Assembly (NCBI RefSeq): GCF_003231275.1
Contig: NZ_QKVL01000007.1
Span: 1-64,000 of the forward strand
DNA from: Pseudomonas huaxiensis
Lineage (GTDB): Bacteria; Pseudomonadota; Gammaproteobacteria; Pseudomonadales; Pseudomonadaceae
Length of the DNA: 64,000 nt
Direction of reading: 5' to 3'
Positions 38,472 to 47,205 of this stretch are shown here, piece after piece (within the stretch, counting starts at the first letter, position 1; every line of letters starts with the position of its first letter). Both the position numbers and the translations under genes were made by a program. The notes beneath the pieces are model-generated. The model was not told the origin of the DNA. It saw only the letters and a list, made by a program, of their open reading frames with translations, and searched no databases.

Positions 38472-39038
38472 GTGCCATACGAATCCTCGCAATTTCCGGC
38501 TGCGCAATGGACGCAGCACACACCGCAGCTCGTCGCTAAAACGCCTGCGCTGCTCCTGGACTGGCTGTTCGACCAGGGCTCCCTGACCCGCCGTTTGACC
38601 CGCCTCTCTGCTGACCATTTCTCCGTGACGCCCCTTTATGAAGGCTGGCAGACCTTGCGCCCTGACGAATGCCAGGCCCTTGGCCTGGCGCCGGACAGCG
38701 AAGGCTGGGTGCGCGAGGTTTACCTGCGCGGCCATGGCGAACCCTGGGTGTTCGCCCGCAGCGTTGCCGGCCGCGAGGCCTTGCTCAACGATGGTCTGGA
38801 TCTGGAAGCGCTGGGCAGCCGGTCACTGGGCGAGTTGCTGTTCTGTGATCGCGGCTTCGCCCGTCAGGCGATCGAAGTCTGCCACTACCCGACGGATTGG
38901 CTGCCGCCCGAGCAGAACAGCGAAGGTCTGTGGGGCCGCCGTTCGCGTTTCGACCGTGGCGCGCTAGGCCTGCTGGTGGCGGAGGTGTTTCTTCCCGCGT
39001 TGTGGCATGCCACCGAAGCTTTCCAGGAGGTCCGCTGA
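38472..39038 (+). CDS. ubiC: Chorismate lyase
   Basis: This 188-residue chorismate pyruvate-lyase makes 4-hydroxybenzoate, the first committed step of ubiquinone synthesis. The segments [39 protein letters not shown] and [19 protein letters not shown] match the family. The start is GTG at 38472; no ATG lies nearby. Its stop (TGATG) overlaps the ubiA start by one base, indicating coupled translation. Confidence 0.96.
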   Translation: MPYESSQFPAAQWTQHTPQLVAKTPALLLDWLFDQGSLTRRLTRLSADHFSVTPLYEGWQTLRPDECQALGLAPDSEGWVREVYLRGHGEPWVFARSVAGREALLNDGLDLEALGSRSLGELLFCDRGFARQAIEVCHYPTDWLPPEQNSEGLWGRRSRFDRGALGLLVAEVFLPALWHATEAFQEVR

Positions 39039-39928
39039 TGTACCTGAACCTGCTCAAGTCGCTCAATCGCCTGCATCCCCGTGCGTGGGACTTCATTCAG
39101 TTGAGCCGCATGGACAAGCCGATCGGCATCTACCTGCTGCTCTGGCCGACCTTGTCGGCGGTCTGGATCGCCGGCAAAGGCTCGCCAACCCTGGCCAATG
39201 TGCTGATTTTCTTGTTCGGCGTGGTGCTGATGCGCGCGGCGGGCTGCGCCATCAACGACTTCGCCGACCGCAAGGTGGACGGACACGTCAAACGCACCGC
39301 CGAGCGACCACTGGCCAGTGGCAAGATCAGCGGTCGGGAAGCCCTGGCCCTGTTCGGACTGCTCGTAGGGCTGAGCTTCCTGCTGGTGCTGTGCACCAAT
39401 GCCACCACCGTGTACCTGTCGTTCGGCGCGGTAGCGCTGGCGGCCTGCTACCCGTTCATGAAGCGCTACACCTACTATCCGCAGGTAGTCTTGGGAGCGG
39501 CGTATTCGTGGGGTATTCCGATGGCCTTCACTGCGGCGAACGGCGAACTGCCGGCGATCGCCTGGCTGTTGTACATCGCCAACCTGCTGTGGACGGTGGG
39601 TTATGACACCTACTACGCGATGGTCGATCGCGACGACGATCTGAGGATCGGCGTGAAATCCACCGCGATCCTGTTCGGCGAAGCCGACCGCATCATCATT
39701 CTGTCGCTGCAGATCGCGTCGCTGCTGTGCCTGCTGCTGGCCGGCAACCAGTTCGACCTGGGCGGCTGGTTCCATCTCGGCTTGCTGGGCGCGGCGGTGT
39801 GCTTCGCCTGGGAGTTCTGGTCCACCCGCAGCCTGGCGCGGGAAGCCTGCTTCAAGGCGTTCCTGCACAACCACTGGGCGGGTTTGATCATCTTCATCAG
39901 CATCGTGATCGACTACGCGACCCGCTGA
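39038..39928 (+). CDS. ubiA: 4-hydroxybenzoate octaprenyltransferase
   Basis: The 296-residue UbiA-family prenyltransferase has about eight membrane helices and the two Asp-rich motifs [15 protein letters not shown] and [17 protein letters not shown], which bind Mg and the prenyl diphosphate. It attaches the polyprenyl tail to 4-hydroxybenzoate. The ATG at 39038 follows an AGGAGG site and overlaps the ubiC stop. A REP cluster follows its stop. Confidence 0.97.
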   Translation: MYLNLLKSLNRLHPRAWDFIQLSRMDKPIGIYLLLWPTLSAVWIAGKGSPTLANVLIFLFGVVLMRAAGCAINDFADRKVDGHVKRTAERPLASGKISGREALALFGLLVGLSFLLVLCTNATTVYLSFGAVALAACYPFMKRYTYYPQVVLGAAYSWGIPMAFTAANGELPAIAWLLYIANLLWTVGYDTYYAMVDRDDDLRIGVKSTAILFGEADRIIILSLQIASLLCLLLAGNQFDLGGWFHLGLLGAAVCFAWEFWSTRSLAREACFKAFLHNHWAGLIIFISIVIDYATR

Positions 39929-39935
39929 TCGATGC

Positions 39936-40036
39936 TGTGGGCGCTGGCTTACCAGCGAAAGCGGTGTTATCTGATCGGTTGCACTCGCCGGCAAGCCGGC
40001 TCCCACAGTGGCTGATTCAAGCCTCTGTGGGAGCTA
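39936..40036. repeat. REP-like element cluster
   Basis: A degenerate arm TGTGGGCGCTGGCTTACCAGC at 39936-39955 faces its inverted partner ending GGCTCCCACA at about 39988-40007, and a third half copy TGTGGGAGCT follows at 40025-40034. It resembles the REP pair at 20152-20238 but is more diverged. It fills the gap between ubiA and the convergent lipoprotein-repeat gene. Confidence 0.8.
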
Positions 40037-40040
40037 CGGT

Positions 40041-40409
40041 TCAGGGCTTGGCGACGTGCCAGACGTCCTTCATGCCATCACCGGTCATGTCTCCGCCCTT
40101 CTTGTCCTTGACGAAGGTGTACAGTGGTTTGCCGTCGTAGGCCCACTGCATGCTGCCGTCGGCACGCTTGATCTGCGTCCATTTGCCTTCGGCCTTCTCA
40201 CCGGCCTTGGCCGCCAGGGGTGGCCAGTTCTTCGCGCAGTCGTCGTTGCACATGGACTTGCCGCCAGCGTCCTTGTCGAAGGTGTAGAGCGTCATGCCGT
40301 TGTGATCCACCAGCATGCCGTCCTTCTCCATGGCATGGTCGGCCAGGGCCACCCCCGGTAGGGCGAGAGCTGCGCAGAGCGTCATCCAGTTCAGCGTATG
40401 TCGTGTCAT
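40041..40409 (-). CDS. Secreted COG4315-type repeat protein
   Basis: This 122-residue protein has a signal peptide of about 22 residues (MTRHTLNWMTLCAALALPGVALA) followed by two copies of a short repeat with LYTFDKDAGGKSMCNDDCAKNWPPL and PLYTFVKDKKGGDMTGDGMKDVWHV. The repeat family (COG4315) is common in periplasmic proteins of unknown function. Two Cys may form a disulfide. I start at the ATG at 40409; the longer in-frame start (40493) runs back over the Pho box of phoB. It converges on ubiA and is divergent from phoB. Confidence 0.85.
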   Translation of the reverse strand: MTRHTLNWMTLCAALALPGVALADHAMEKDGMLVDHNGMTLYTFDKDAGGKSMCNDDCAKNWPPLAAKAGEKAEGKWTQIKRADGSMQWAYDGKPLYTFVKDKKGGDMTGDGMKDVWHVAKP

Positions 40410-40486
40410 TGGATTCACCGTTAAATCTCGGGAGTGGGATTTAAAGCCTAGCCCAGTAACAGAATGTTGCTGCAACGGCCCCCGAC

Positions 40487-40504
40487 CTGTCACACGACTG
40501 CAAT
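40487..40504 (+). promoter_or_regulatory. PhoB box of the phoB promoter
   Basis: CTGTCAC-ACGA-CTGCAAT matches two 7-base Pho half-sites with a 4-base spacer. A -10 (TCTAAT) at 40515-40520 follows after 10 bases, the standard geometry in which the Pho box replaces the -35. It implies autoregulation of phoB. Confidence 0.85.
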
Positions 40505-40557
40505 AATTCCGTTATCTAATGCGGGCCAAGACACCAGAAGCTGGGAGAGGTTTGAGC

Positions 40558-41247
40558 ATGGTTGGCAGGAACATTCTGATCGTTGACGACGAAGCGCCAA
40601 TTCGCGAAATGATCGCCGTTGCATTGGAAATGGCTGGCTATGACTGCCTCGAGGCCGAAAACTCGCAACAGGCCCACGCCATCATCGTGGACCGCAAGCC
40701 GGACCTGATCCTGCTCGACTGGATGCTCCCGGGCACCTCGGGCATCGAACTGGCCCGCCGCCTCAAGCGCGACGAGCTGACCAGCGATGTGCCGATCATC
40801 ATGCTCACCGCCAAGGGTGAGGAAGACAACAAGATCCAGGGCCTGGAAGTCGGCGCCGACGACTACATCACCAAGCCGTTCTCGCCGCGCGAGCTGGTCG
40901 CCCGCCTCAAGGCCGTCCTGCGCCGTGCCGGCCCGAGCGATGGCGAAGCGCCGATCGAAGTCGGCGGCCTGCTGCTCGACCCCATCAGCCACCGCGTGAC
41001 CATCGACGGCAAACCTGCCGAGATGGGTCCGACCGAATACCGTCTCTTGCAGTTCTTCATGACCCACCAGGAACGTGCCTACACTCGCGGGCAACTCCTC
41101 GACCAGGTTTGGGGCGGCAACGTCTACGTCGAGGAACGCACCGTCGACGTGCATATCCGGCGCCTGCGCAAGGCACTGGGTGAAGCCTACGAAAATCTGG
41201 TACAAACCGTTCGCGGCACGGGTTACAGGTTTTCAACCAAGGGTTGA
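40558..41247 (+). CDS. phoB: Phosphate regulon response regulator PhoB
   Basis: This 229-residue OmpR-family regulator has its phosphoacceptor D54 in [13 protein letters not shown], Lys in [13 protein letters not shown], and a C-terminal winged helix with [25 protein letters not shown] and [13 protein letters not shown]. The ATG at 40558 follows GGGAGAGG. It activates the phosphate starvation regulon by binding Pho boxes, and the three Pho boxes of this window are obvious targets. phoR follows after a 168-base gap with inverted repeats. Confidence 0.98.
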   Translation: MVGRNILIVDDEAPIREMIAVALEMAGYDCLEAENSQQAHAIIVDRKPDLILLDWMLPGTSGIELARRLKRDELTSDVPIIMLTAKGEEDNKIQGLEVGADDYITKPFSPRELVARLKAVLRRAGPSDGEAPIEVGGLLLDPISHRVTIDGKPAEMGPTEYRLLQFFMTHQERAYTRGQLLDQVWGGNVYVEERTVDVHIRRLRKALGEAYENLVQTVRGTGYRFSTKG

Positions 41248-41248
41248 A

Positions 41249-41405
41249 GGCAGTTTCAAGTTTGAAGCTGCAAGCCTCAAGTAGAAGCAAGAGCCGATCT
41301 GCTTCTACTTGACGGTTGCAGTCACCAGCCTCACGAAGAGCGAAAGCATTAGACGATCCGCTTCAATCTTGCAGCTAACAGCTTGCAACTTGAGGCTGAT
41401 CCGCA
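41249..41405. repeat. AAGCTTCAAG-type inverted repeats between phoB and phoR
   Basis: A 13-base perfect arm (41277-41289, TCAAGTAGAAGCA) and its complement (41300-41312) surround a 10-base loop. Flanking copies of GAAGCTGCAAGC and CTTGCAGC/AGCTTGCAAC make the stem longer. Similar words recur at 47095-47190 between phoU and pstB. Confidence 0.75.
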
Positions 41406-41415
41406 AGGATCCCAA

Positions 41416-42726
41416 GTGAACCAGAACTGGCACGGCACCCTCATTCGCCACATGCTGCTGCTGATTACCGTCTGCCTGCTTGTCGGGCTGATCAGCGGCC
41501 ACTATGGCTGGAGCCTCGCGCTCGGCCTGGCTGTCTACCTGGGCTGGACCCTGAAACAGATGCTGCGGCTGCACCAGTGGCTGCAAGAGCACAAATCCGA
41601 TGAGGCACCACCGGACGGCTACGGCCTGTGGGGCGAGATCTTCGACAGCATCTATCACCTGCAGCGCCGCGACCAACGCGTCCGCGGGCGCCTGCAAGCG
41701 GTGATCGACCGCGTCCAGGAGTCCACCGCCGCGCTGCGCGATGCGGTGATCATGCTCGACAGCGAAGGCAATCTGGAGTGGTGGAACCGCGCAGCCGAAA
41801 CCCTGCTGGGTCTCAAGACCCCGCAAGACAGCGGCCAGCCGGTGACCAACCTGGTCCGCCATCCACGCTTCAAGGAGTATTTCGAACAGGAAAACTACCT
41901 GGAGCCGCTGGAAATCCCGTCGCCGATCAGCGACCGCCTGCGCATTCAGTTGCACATCACCCGTTACGGCAACAACGAGCACCTGATGCTGGTGCGCGAT
42001 GTCACCCGTATCCACCAGCTCGAACAGATGCGCAAGGATTTCGTCGCCAACGTCTCCCACGAATTGCGCACACCGCTGACCGTGATTGCCGGCTACCTGG
42101 AAACCCTGCTGGACAACGTGGAAGACGTGAATCCACGCTGGACGCGGGCGCTGCAGCAGATGCAGCAACAGGGTGGGCGCATGCAGACGCTGCTCAACGA
42201 CCTGCTGTTGCTGGCCAAACTGGAAGCCACCGATTACCCGTCGGACAACCTTCCGGTCGCCGTCGACACCCTGCTGCACTCCATCAAAGGCGACGCCCAG
42301 GCGCTGTCTGGCCAGCGCAACCAGCGCATCACCCTGGAAGCCGAGCCCGGCCTGCGCCTGAAAGGCAGCGAGGCGGAGCTGCGCAGCGCCTTCTCCAACC
42401 TGGTGTTCAACGCTGTGAAGTACACCCCGGACGAGGGCAATATCCGCATCCGCTGGTGGGGCGACGAACACGGCGCGCACCTGAGCGTGCAGGACTCGGG
42501 CATCGGCATCGACGCCAAGCACCTGCCGCGCCTCACCGAACGTTTCTACCGGGTCGACTCCAGCCGCGCCTCCAACACCGGCGGCACCGGTCTGGGCCTG
42601 GCGATCGTCAAGCACGTGCTGCTGCGCCATCGCGGGCGCCTGGAAATAAGCAGCGTTCCCGGCCATGGCAGCACCTTTACCTGCCACTTCGCCGCCGTTC
42701 AGATCGCCGCCCGCAAGGTTCAGTGA
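41416..42726 (+). CDS. phoR: Phosphate regulon sensor histidine kinase PhoR
   Basis: This 436-residue kinase has two N-terminal membrane helices (about 8-45), a PAS-like domain (RVQESTAALRDAVIMLDSEGNLEWWN in overlapping parts), the HisKA phosphoacceptor HELRTPLTVIAGYLETL, and HATPase motifs NLVFNAVKYTP, DSGIGID and GGTGLGLAIVKHVL. The start is GTG at 41416, supported by AAGGAT upstream; the TTG at 41383 is in frame but weaker. It phosphorylates PhoB when phosphate is scarce and is restrained by the Pst-PhoU complex. Confidence 0.97.
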   Translation: MNQNWHGTLIRHMLLLITVCLLVGLISGHYGWSLALGLAVYLGWTLKQMLRLHQWLQEHKSDEAPPDGYGLWGEIFDSIYHLQRRDQRVRGRLQAVIDRVQESTAALRDAVIMLDSEGNLEWWNRAAETLLGLKTPQDSGQPVTNLVRHPRFKEYFEQENYLEPLEIPSPISDRLRIQLHITRYGNNEHLMLVRDVTRIHQLEQMRKDFVANVSHELRTPLTVIAGYLETLLDNVEDVNPRWTRALQQMQQQGGRMQTLLNDLLLLAKLEATDYPSDNLPVAVDTLLHSIKGDAQALSGQRNQRITLEAEPGLRLKGSEAELRSAFSNLVFNAVKYTPDEGNIRIRWWGDEHGAHLSVQDSGIGIDAKHLPRLTERFYRVDSSRASNTGGTGLGLAIVKHVLLRHRGRLEISSVPGHGSTFTCHFAAVQIAARKVQ

Positions 42727-42773
42727 TCCAGCGCACTTTGCATTTGGGTTTTCAGCCGCTACATTGGCGGACG

Positions 42774-42801
42774 GGTGCCAGCATGAGCTGGCATCTTTTT
42801 T
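42774..42801 (+). terminator. Terminator of phoR
   Basis: GGTGCCAGC and GCTGGCATC form a 9-bp stem (one G-T pair) around ATGA and run into TTTTTT, 50 bases past the phoR stop. Confidence 0.85.
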
Positions 42802-42840
42802 CCTCCTATTTCAAGAAGACGGACCCCGTAAAACTCCATC

Positions 42841-44181
42841 ATGGACCCTTCCCCTAGTATCAGCCTCGCCTCACTCTTCGCCGATTTCGGCATGATTCTT
42901 TTCGCTCTCTTGCTGGTTCTGCTCAACGGCTTTTTCGTAGCCGCCGAGTTCGCCATGGTCAAACTGCGCTCGACCCGGGTCGAGGCAATCGCCGAACAGA
43001 ATGGCTGGCGCGGACACATCCTGCGCACCGTACATAGCCAACTGGACGCCTACCTGTCCGCCTGCCAATTGGGTATCACCCTGGCATCGCTGGGCCTTGG
43101 CTGGGTCGGCGAACCGGCGTTCGCCCACCTGCTCGAACCGCTGTTGGCCGCCATCGGCGTGCAATCGCCGGAGATCATCAAGGGCGTCTCGTTCTTCAGC
43201 GCCTTCTTCGTGATTTCCTACCTGCACATCGTGGTCGGTGAGCTGGCGCCCAAATCCTGGGCGATCCGCAAGCCAGAACTGCTGTCGCTGTGGACCGCCG
43301 TGCCGCTGTACCTGTTCTACTGGGCCATGTACCCGGCCATCTACCTGCTCAACGCCAGCGCCAACGCCATCCTGCGTATCGCCGGTCAGGGCGAGCCCGG
43401 CCCGCACCACGAGCATCACTACAGCCGTGACGAACTGAAACTGATCCTGCACTCGAGCCGCGGCCAGGACCCCAGCGACCAAGGCATGCGCGTGCTGGCC
43501 TCGGCAGTGGAAATGGGCGAACTGGAAGTGGTCGACTGGGCCAACTCCCGGGAAGACATGATCAGCCTCGACGTCAATGCGCCACTGAAAGAAATCCTGG
43601 CGATGTTCCGCCGGCACAAGTTCAGCCGCTACCCGGTGTACGACGCCGAGCGCGGCGAGTTCGTCGGCCTGCTGCACATCAAGGACCTGCTGCTGGAACT
43701 GGCGGCTCTGGACCACGTTCCCGAGTCCTTCGACCTGGCCGAACTGACCCGCCCGCTGGAGCGCGTCTCCCGGCACATGCCGCTGTCGCAGTTGCTGGAG
43801 CAGTTCCGCAAAGGCGGTGCGCACTTCGCGCTGGTCGAGGAGGCCGACGGCAAAGTCATCGGCTACCTGACCATGGAAGATGTGCTGGAAGTGCTGGTTG
43901 GTGATATCCAGGACGAACACCGCAAGGCCGAGCGCGGCATCCTTGCCTACCAGCCGGGCAAGCTGCTGGTTCGTGGCGACACGCCGCTGTTCAAGGTCGA
44001 GCGCCTGCTGGGCGTGGACCTCGACCACATCGAGGCAGAAACCCTCGCTGGCCTGGTCTACGAGACCCTCAAGCGGGTCCCGGAAGAGGAAGAAGTGCTG
44101 GAGGTCGAAGGCCTGCGCATCATCATCAAGAAGATGAAAGGGCCGAAGATCGTCCTGGCCAAGGTGCTCAAGCTCGATTGA
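42841..44181 (+). CDS. CNNM/CBS-domain transporter (CorC/HlyC type)
   Basis: This 446-residue membrane protein has an N-terminal four-helix DUF21/CNNM core (about 10-200), a pair of CBS domains (about 230-350), and a C-terminal CorC/HlyC domain. The family includes Mg2+/Co2+ efflux proteins and is often misnamed hemolysin. It stands between phoR and an M23 peptidase gene, as in PA5362-PA5363. A cation-homeostasis role beside the Pho regulon is reasonable because phosphate and Mg uptake are coupled, but it is inference. Confidence 0.9.
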   Translation: MDPSPSISLASLFADFGMILFALLLVLLNGFFVAAEFAMVKLRSTRVEAIAEQNGWRGHILRTVHSQLDAYLSACQLGITLASLGLGWVGEPAFAHLLEPLLAAIGVQSPEIIKGVSFFSAFFVISYLHIVVGELAPKSWAIRKPELLSLWTAVPLYLFYWAMYPAIYLLNASANAILRIAGQGEPGPHHEHHYSRDELKLILHSSRGQDPSDQGMRVLASAVEMGELEVVDWANSREDMISLDVNAPLKEILAMFRRHKFSRYPVYDAERGEFVGLLHIKDLLLELAALDHVPESFDLAELTRPLERVSRHMPLSQLLEQFRKGGAHFALVEEADGKVIGYLTMEDVLEVLVGDIQDEHRKAERGILAYQPGKLLVRGDTPLFKVERLLGVDLDHIEAETLAGLVYETLKRVPEEEEVLEVEGLRIIIKKMKGPKIVLAKVLKLD

Positions 44182-44187
44182 GCACCT

Positions 44188-45084
44188 TCACGGGTTGCCG
44201 GCGGTGAAGTTCGGCAATCCACCCACGGGCTGGTTGAACTGGTAGGGAATCGACTCCACCGCCAGCCCGACATTGCGCTGCACCACGAAATGCAGGTGCG
44301 GCGCGGTGCTCCTGCCGGTATTCCCCGACCGCGCCAGCGGCGTGCCATACGCCACCTGCTGCCCTTCCCTGACCACCACCGAACCCCGCATCAAGTGCAG
44401 GTACACGCCCATGGTGCCGTCGCTGTGCAGGATCCTCACGAAATTGCCGGACGGCTGGGTGCCACGCCCGCTCTGCCGGTTCTCCACCTTGACCACCACC
44501 CCAGGACGTGCGGCGATAATCGGCGTGCCCTCGGGCATGGCGATGTCCATGGCGTAGCGGCCTTTGGGCCCGAAATGGCTGAAGCGGCCGTTAGGGCCCT
44601 GGGTCAGGCGAAACGGCCCGCCACGCCAAGGTAAGGGGTAGCGATAGGCCTGCGGCCGCTGCACGGGGTCGCCGAGGGCCGTACGAAATTTCTCTCGGTA
44701 AGTCACCGGTTTGCCCGGTTGCAAGGCGCTAACGCTGGTCAGCGCTACCGTGGCCCGTGGCGGCACCACCCGGCGCACTACCCGCGGCCCAACGTCCCTC
44801 GCATTGCCCAGACGCTCCAGGCGCAACTCGACTTCGACGGGCGCGAACAACTCGTTGTACACGGAGAAATGCACACCGCCGGCATGCGGGGTGGCTTGAA
44901 GGTGCACCTGACTGTCCAGTTGCTCGACCATCTGGTCCCGAAAGATGAACGGCCGCGCGCCAGGCAGGGGCCGATCAGAGTAGGAAACAACACCGTAAGG
45001 GTCGGTGCTTTTGTAGATGGTCATGGCCAGAGCCGGCCCGGCGGATAGCAGCAAGGCGCAGAACAGCAGCAGGCGGGATGACAT
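44188..45084 (-). CDS. M23-family metallopeptidase
   Basis: This 298-residue secreted protein has a signal peptide (about 1-20) and a small N-terminal domain of DUF4124 type (MTIYKSTDPYGVVSYSDRPLPG), then a lysostaphin-like M23 domain. Zinc ligands are HLHFVV (H263, H265) and D180 in GRYAMDIAMPEGTPI. The usual first ligand, His four residues before the Asp, is Arg (R176); H170 (SHFGP) is 10 residues before the Asp and may replace it, as in some subfamilies. The catalytic His is in VYLHLMRG. It would cut peptidoglycan cross-links. It is convergent with the CBS transporter gene, only 6 bases away. Confidence 0.9.
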   Translation of the reverse strand: MSSRLLLFCALLLSAGPALAMTIYKSTDPYGVVSYSDRPLPGARPFIFRDQMVEQLDSQVHLQATPHAGGVHFSVYNELFAPVEVELRLERLGNARDVGPRVVRRVVPPRATVALTSVSALQPGKPVTYREKFRTALGDPVQRPQAYRYPLPWRGGPFRLTQGPNGRFSHFGPKGRYAMDIAMPEGTPIIAARPGVVVKVENRQSGRGTQPSGNFVRILHSDGTMGVYLHLMRGSVVVREGQQVAYGTPLARSGNTGRSTAPHLHFVVQRNVGLAVESIPYQFNQPVGGLPNFTAGNP

Positions 45085-45261
45085 GACTAATGGCCTTCTG
45101 ACAGTTGTGCTTTGTCGAAGCCTAGCAGCCGGTTTTTGTCTCAGAAGGCGAGGACTGTTTCAGGAAGGTTCAAGCCGATCAGCGGTGGCAATTTGCCGCC
45201 AGACGGCGCGTCGGCGAGCCACTGGGCAGCTTCGCTCGACGCAGGTCGGTGTGAACGGTGA

Positions 45262-46164
45262 TCAGGCGCCCGGAATGTATTGCTTCTGGGCCGTACCGCG
45301 GGCAATCAGGCGGGACAGGTAGTCGAGCTTCTGCGCATCCTGGTCAACGAAGCGGAAGATCAACTGCAGCCAGTCGCTATCAGGCTTTGGCTCAAGCGCC
45401 GCGACCGAATGCAGGTAGCCGTTGAGCCGGGCGATCTCCGAGGTTTCACCTTGCTCCAGGTCCAGCACGGCGCCTTCCAGCACTTGCGGCAGGGCATCGC
45501 TGCGACGCACCACCAACGAGGCTTCCTTGAGGGTCAGGGCTTTGATGATGCAGGGCTGATTGCCGCTGGACAGGCGCAACTGGCCTTGGCCACGTCCGGC
45601 CGGCACTGCAGGCTTGGCCGGCTCAGGCGCGGGAGCGCTGACCTGTGGCTGGGCGGCTGGCGCCGCGACCGGTGCACTGGCCTTGGCCTGCTCAGGCTTG
45701 CCGCTGGTCAGGGCCGACAGCGAGTCATTGGCAAAACCGCTGGAGGAGCGAGCATTACCGCCGGCCATGCTGGCCTCGAGCTTGCCAACCCTGGCCAGGG
45801 CCTTTTTCACTTTGGTCAGCAACTGCTCGTTGGTGAACGGCTTGCCGACATAGTCGGAAACGCCGGCCTGAATGGCCTGGACCACGTTTTCCTTGTCGCC
45901 GCGGCTGGTCACCATGATGAACGGCAGCGTCTTCATCGAGTCCTGCTGGCGGCACCAGGTCAGGAGTTCGAGGCCGGACATCTCCGGCATTTCCCAGTCG
46001 CACAGAATCAGGTCGAACACCTCCCGGGCCATCAGGGTCTGGGCTTTGCGCCCGTTGACCGCATCTTCAATGACCATGCCCGGAAAATAGTTGCGCAGGC
46101 ATTTCTTCACCAGATCGCGGATAAACGGCGCGTCATCCACCACCAAAACACTGACTTTACTCAT
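45262..46164 (-). CDS. Response regulator with possible PilZ-like C-terminus
   Basis: This 300-residue protein has a receiver domain with phosphoacceptor D56 in LILCDWEMPEMSG and Lys in DYVGKPFTNEQL, a Ser/Ala/Pro-rich linker (about 125-200), and a C-terminal domain with beta-strand pattern resembling PilZ but lacking the RxxxR c-di-GMP motif. The ATG at 46164 follows AAGGAG. It lies between the M23 peptidase and phoU genes, as in PA5364. No kinase is adjacent; a chemotaxis-type histidine kinase elsewhere or PhoR are possible partners. The PilZ assignment is tentative. Confidence 0.8.
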   Translation of the reverse strand: MSKVSVLVVDDAPFIRDLVKKCLRNYFPGMVIEDAVNGRKAQTLMAREVFDLILCDWEMPEMSGLELLTWCRQQDSMKTLPFIMVTSRGDKENVVQAIQAGVSDYVGKPFTNEQLLTKVKKALARVGKLEASMAGGNARSSSGFANDSLSALTSGKPEQAKASAPVAAPAAQPQVSAPAPEPAKPAVPAGRGQGQLRLSSGNQPCIIKALTLKEASLVVRRSDALPQVLEGAVLDLEQGETSEIARLNGYLHSVAALEPKPDSDWLQLIFRFVDQDAQKLDYLSRLIARGTAQKQYIPGA

Positions 46165-46282
46165 CGCCACTCCTTCCTGATCCCGACTAGCATAACGTTG
46201 ACTGATGGCCATTGGCCAAAACTTCGGTCACGCCGGGACATAACGCATTCGTTCGCGGGTGCCTTCTATTGCGCTGCCGCAA

Positions 46283-46312
46283 ACGAAAACGCCCGGCCGG
46301 AGCCAGGCGTTA
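46283..46312 (-). terminator. Terminator of phoU
   Basis: On the minus strand AACGCCTGGC and GCCGGGCGTT pair (one mismatch) and are followed by TTCGTTT, 20 bases past the phoU stop. Confidence 0.7.
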
Positions 46313-46327
46313 GTTCTCGGGGCAGTC

Positions 46328-47083
46328 TTATTTATCGTCAGATTCGCCCGAAACATTAGCTTTTTCAGTGCCCTGAACTTCTTCTCTCATGCGCGCCAGG
46401 CCCAGGTGCCGGACATCGGTGCCGCGCACCAGGTAAATCACCAGCTCGGAGATGTTGCGCGCGTGGTCGCCGATACGCTCCAGCGACCGCAGGGCCCAGA
46501 TCACGCTCAACACCCGCGAGATGGAGCGCGGGTCTTCCATCATGTAGGTGACCAGTTCGCGCAGCGCGGTCTTGTATTCGCGGTCGATGGTCTTGTCGTA
46601 TTGAGCAACCGACAGGGCCAGCTCGGCGTCGAAGCGGGCGAAGGCGTCAAGTGCATCGCGGACCATGTTGCGCACCTGGTCGCCGATGTGGCGAACCTCG
46701 ACATAACCGCGCGGCGACTCACCTTCCTCGCAGAGCTGGATGGCGCGGCGGGCGATCTTGGTCGACTCGTCGCCGATGCGCTCCAGGTCGATCACCGACT
46801 TGGAAATGCTGATGATCAGGCGCAGGTCCGACGCGGCCGGCTGGCGACGGGCGAGAATGCGCACGCATTCTTCGTCGATGTTGCGTTCCATCTGGTTGAT
46901 TTGCTCGTCAACCTCGCGCACCTGCTGGGCCAGGCCGGAGTCGGCCTCGATCAGCGCGGTGACCGCGTCGTTGACCTGCTTCTCGACCAGGCCGCCCATG
47001 GCCAGGAGGTGGCTGCGCACCTCTTCGAGCTCGGCGTTGAACTGCTGGGAGATGTGATGGGTGAGGCTGTCTTTGTCGATCAT
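46328..47083 (-). CDS. phoU: Phosphate transport regulator PhoU
   Basis: The 251-residue all-helical PhoU has two three-helix repeats with the acidic metal-binding motifs ERNIDEECVRILARRQPAA and ERIGDESTKIARRA, ERIGDHARNISELV. It inhibits PhoR signalling and PstSCAB uptake when phosphate is plentiful. I start at the ATG at 47083 (MIDKDSLTHHISQQF). It is the last gene of the pstC-pstA-pstB-phoU operon and is followed by a terminator. Confidence 0.97.
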   Translation of the reverse strand: MIDKDSLTHHISQQFNAELEEVRSHLLAMGGLVEKQVNDAVTALIEADSGLAQQVREVDEQINQMERNIDEECVRILARRQPAASDLRLIISISKSVIDLERIGDESTKIARRAIQLCEEGESPRGYVEVRHIGDQVRNMVRDALDAFARFDAELALSVAQYDKTIDREYKTALRELVTYMMEDPRSISRVLSVIWALRSLERIGDHARNISELVIYLVRGTDVRHLGLARMREEVQGTEKANVSGESDDK

Positions 47084-47094
47084 GCTTTCGCTCC

Positions 47095-47190
47095 GCGAAT
47101 AAGCTGCCAGCTTCAAGCCGCAAGCTTCAAGTCGTTCGTGTAATCCCTGAGTTCACCTTGTTGCCGCTTGTGGCTCGCAGCGTGAAGCTG
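47095..47190. repeat. AAGCTTCAAG-type repeat between pstB and phoU
   Basis: AGCTGCCAGCTTCAAGCC and GCAAGCTTCAAG at 47101-47131 face a diverged inverted copy (GCCGCTTGTGGCTCGCAGC) at about 47163-47181. The words match the repeat between phoB and phoR. It sits in the 122-base gap between two co-transcribed genes. Confidence 0.6.
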
Positions 47191-47205
47191 TCGCGCCCCG
47201 CGCGA

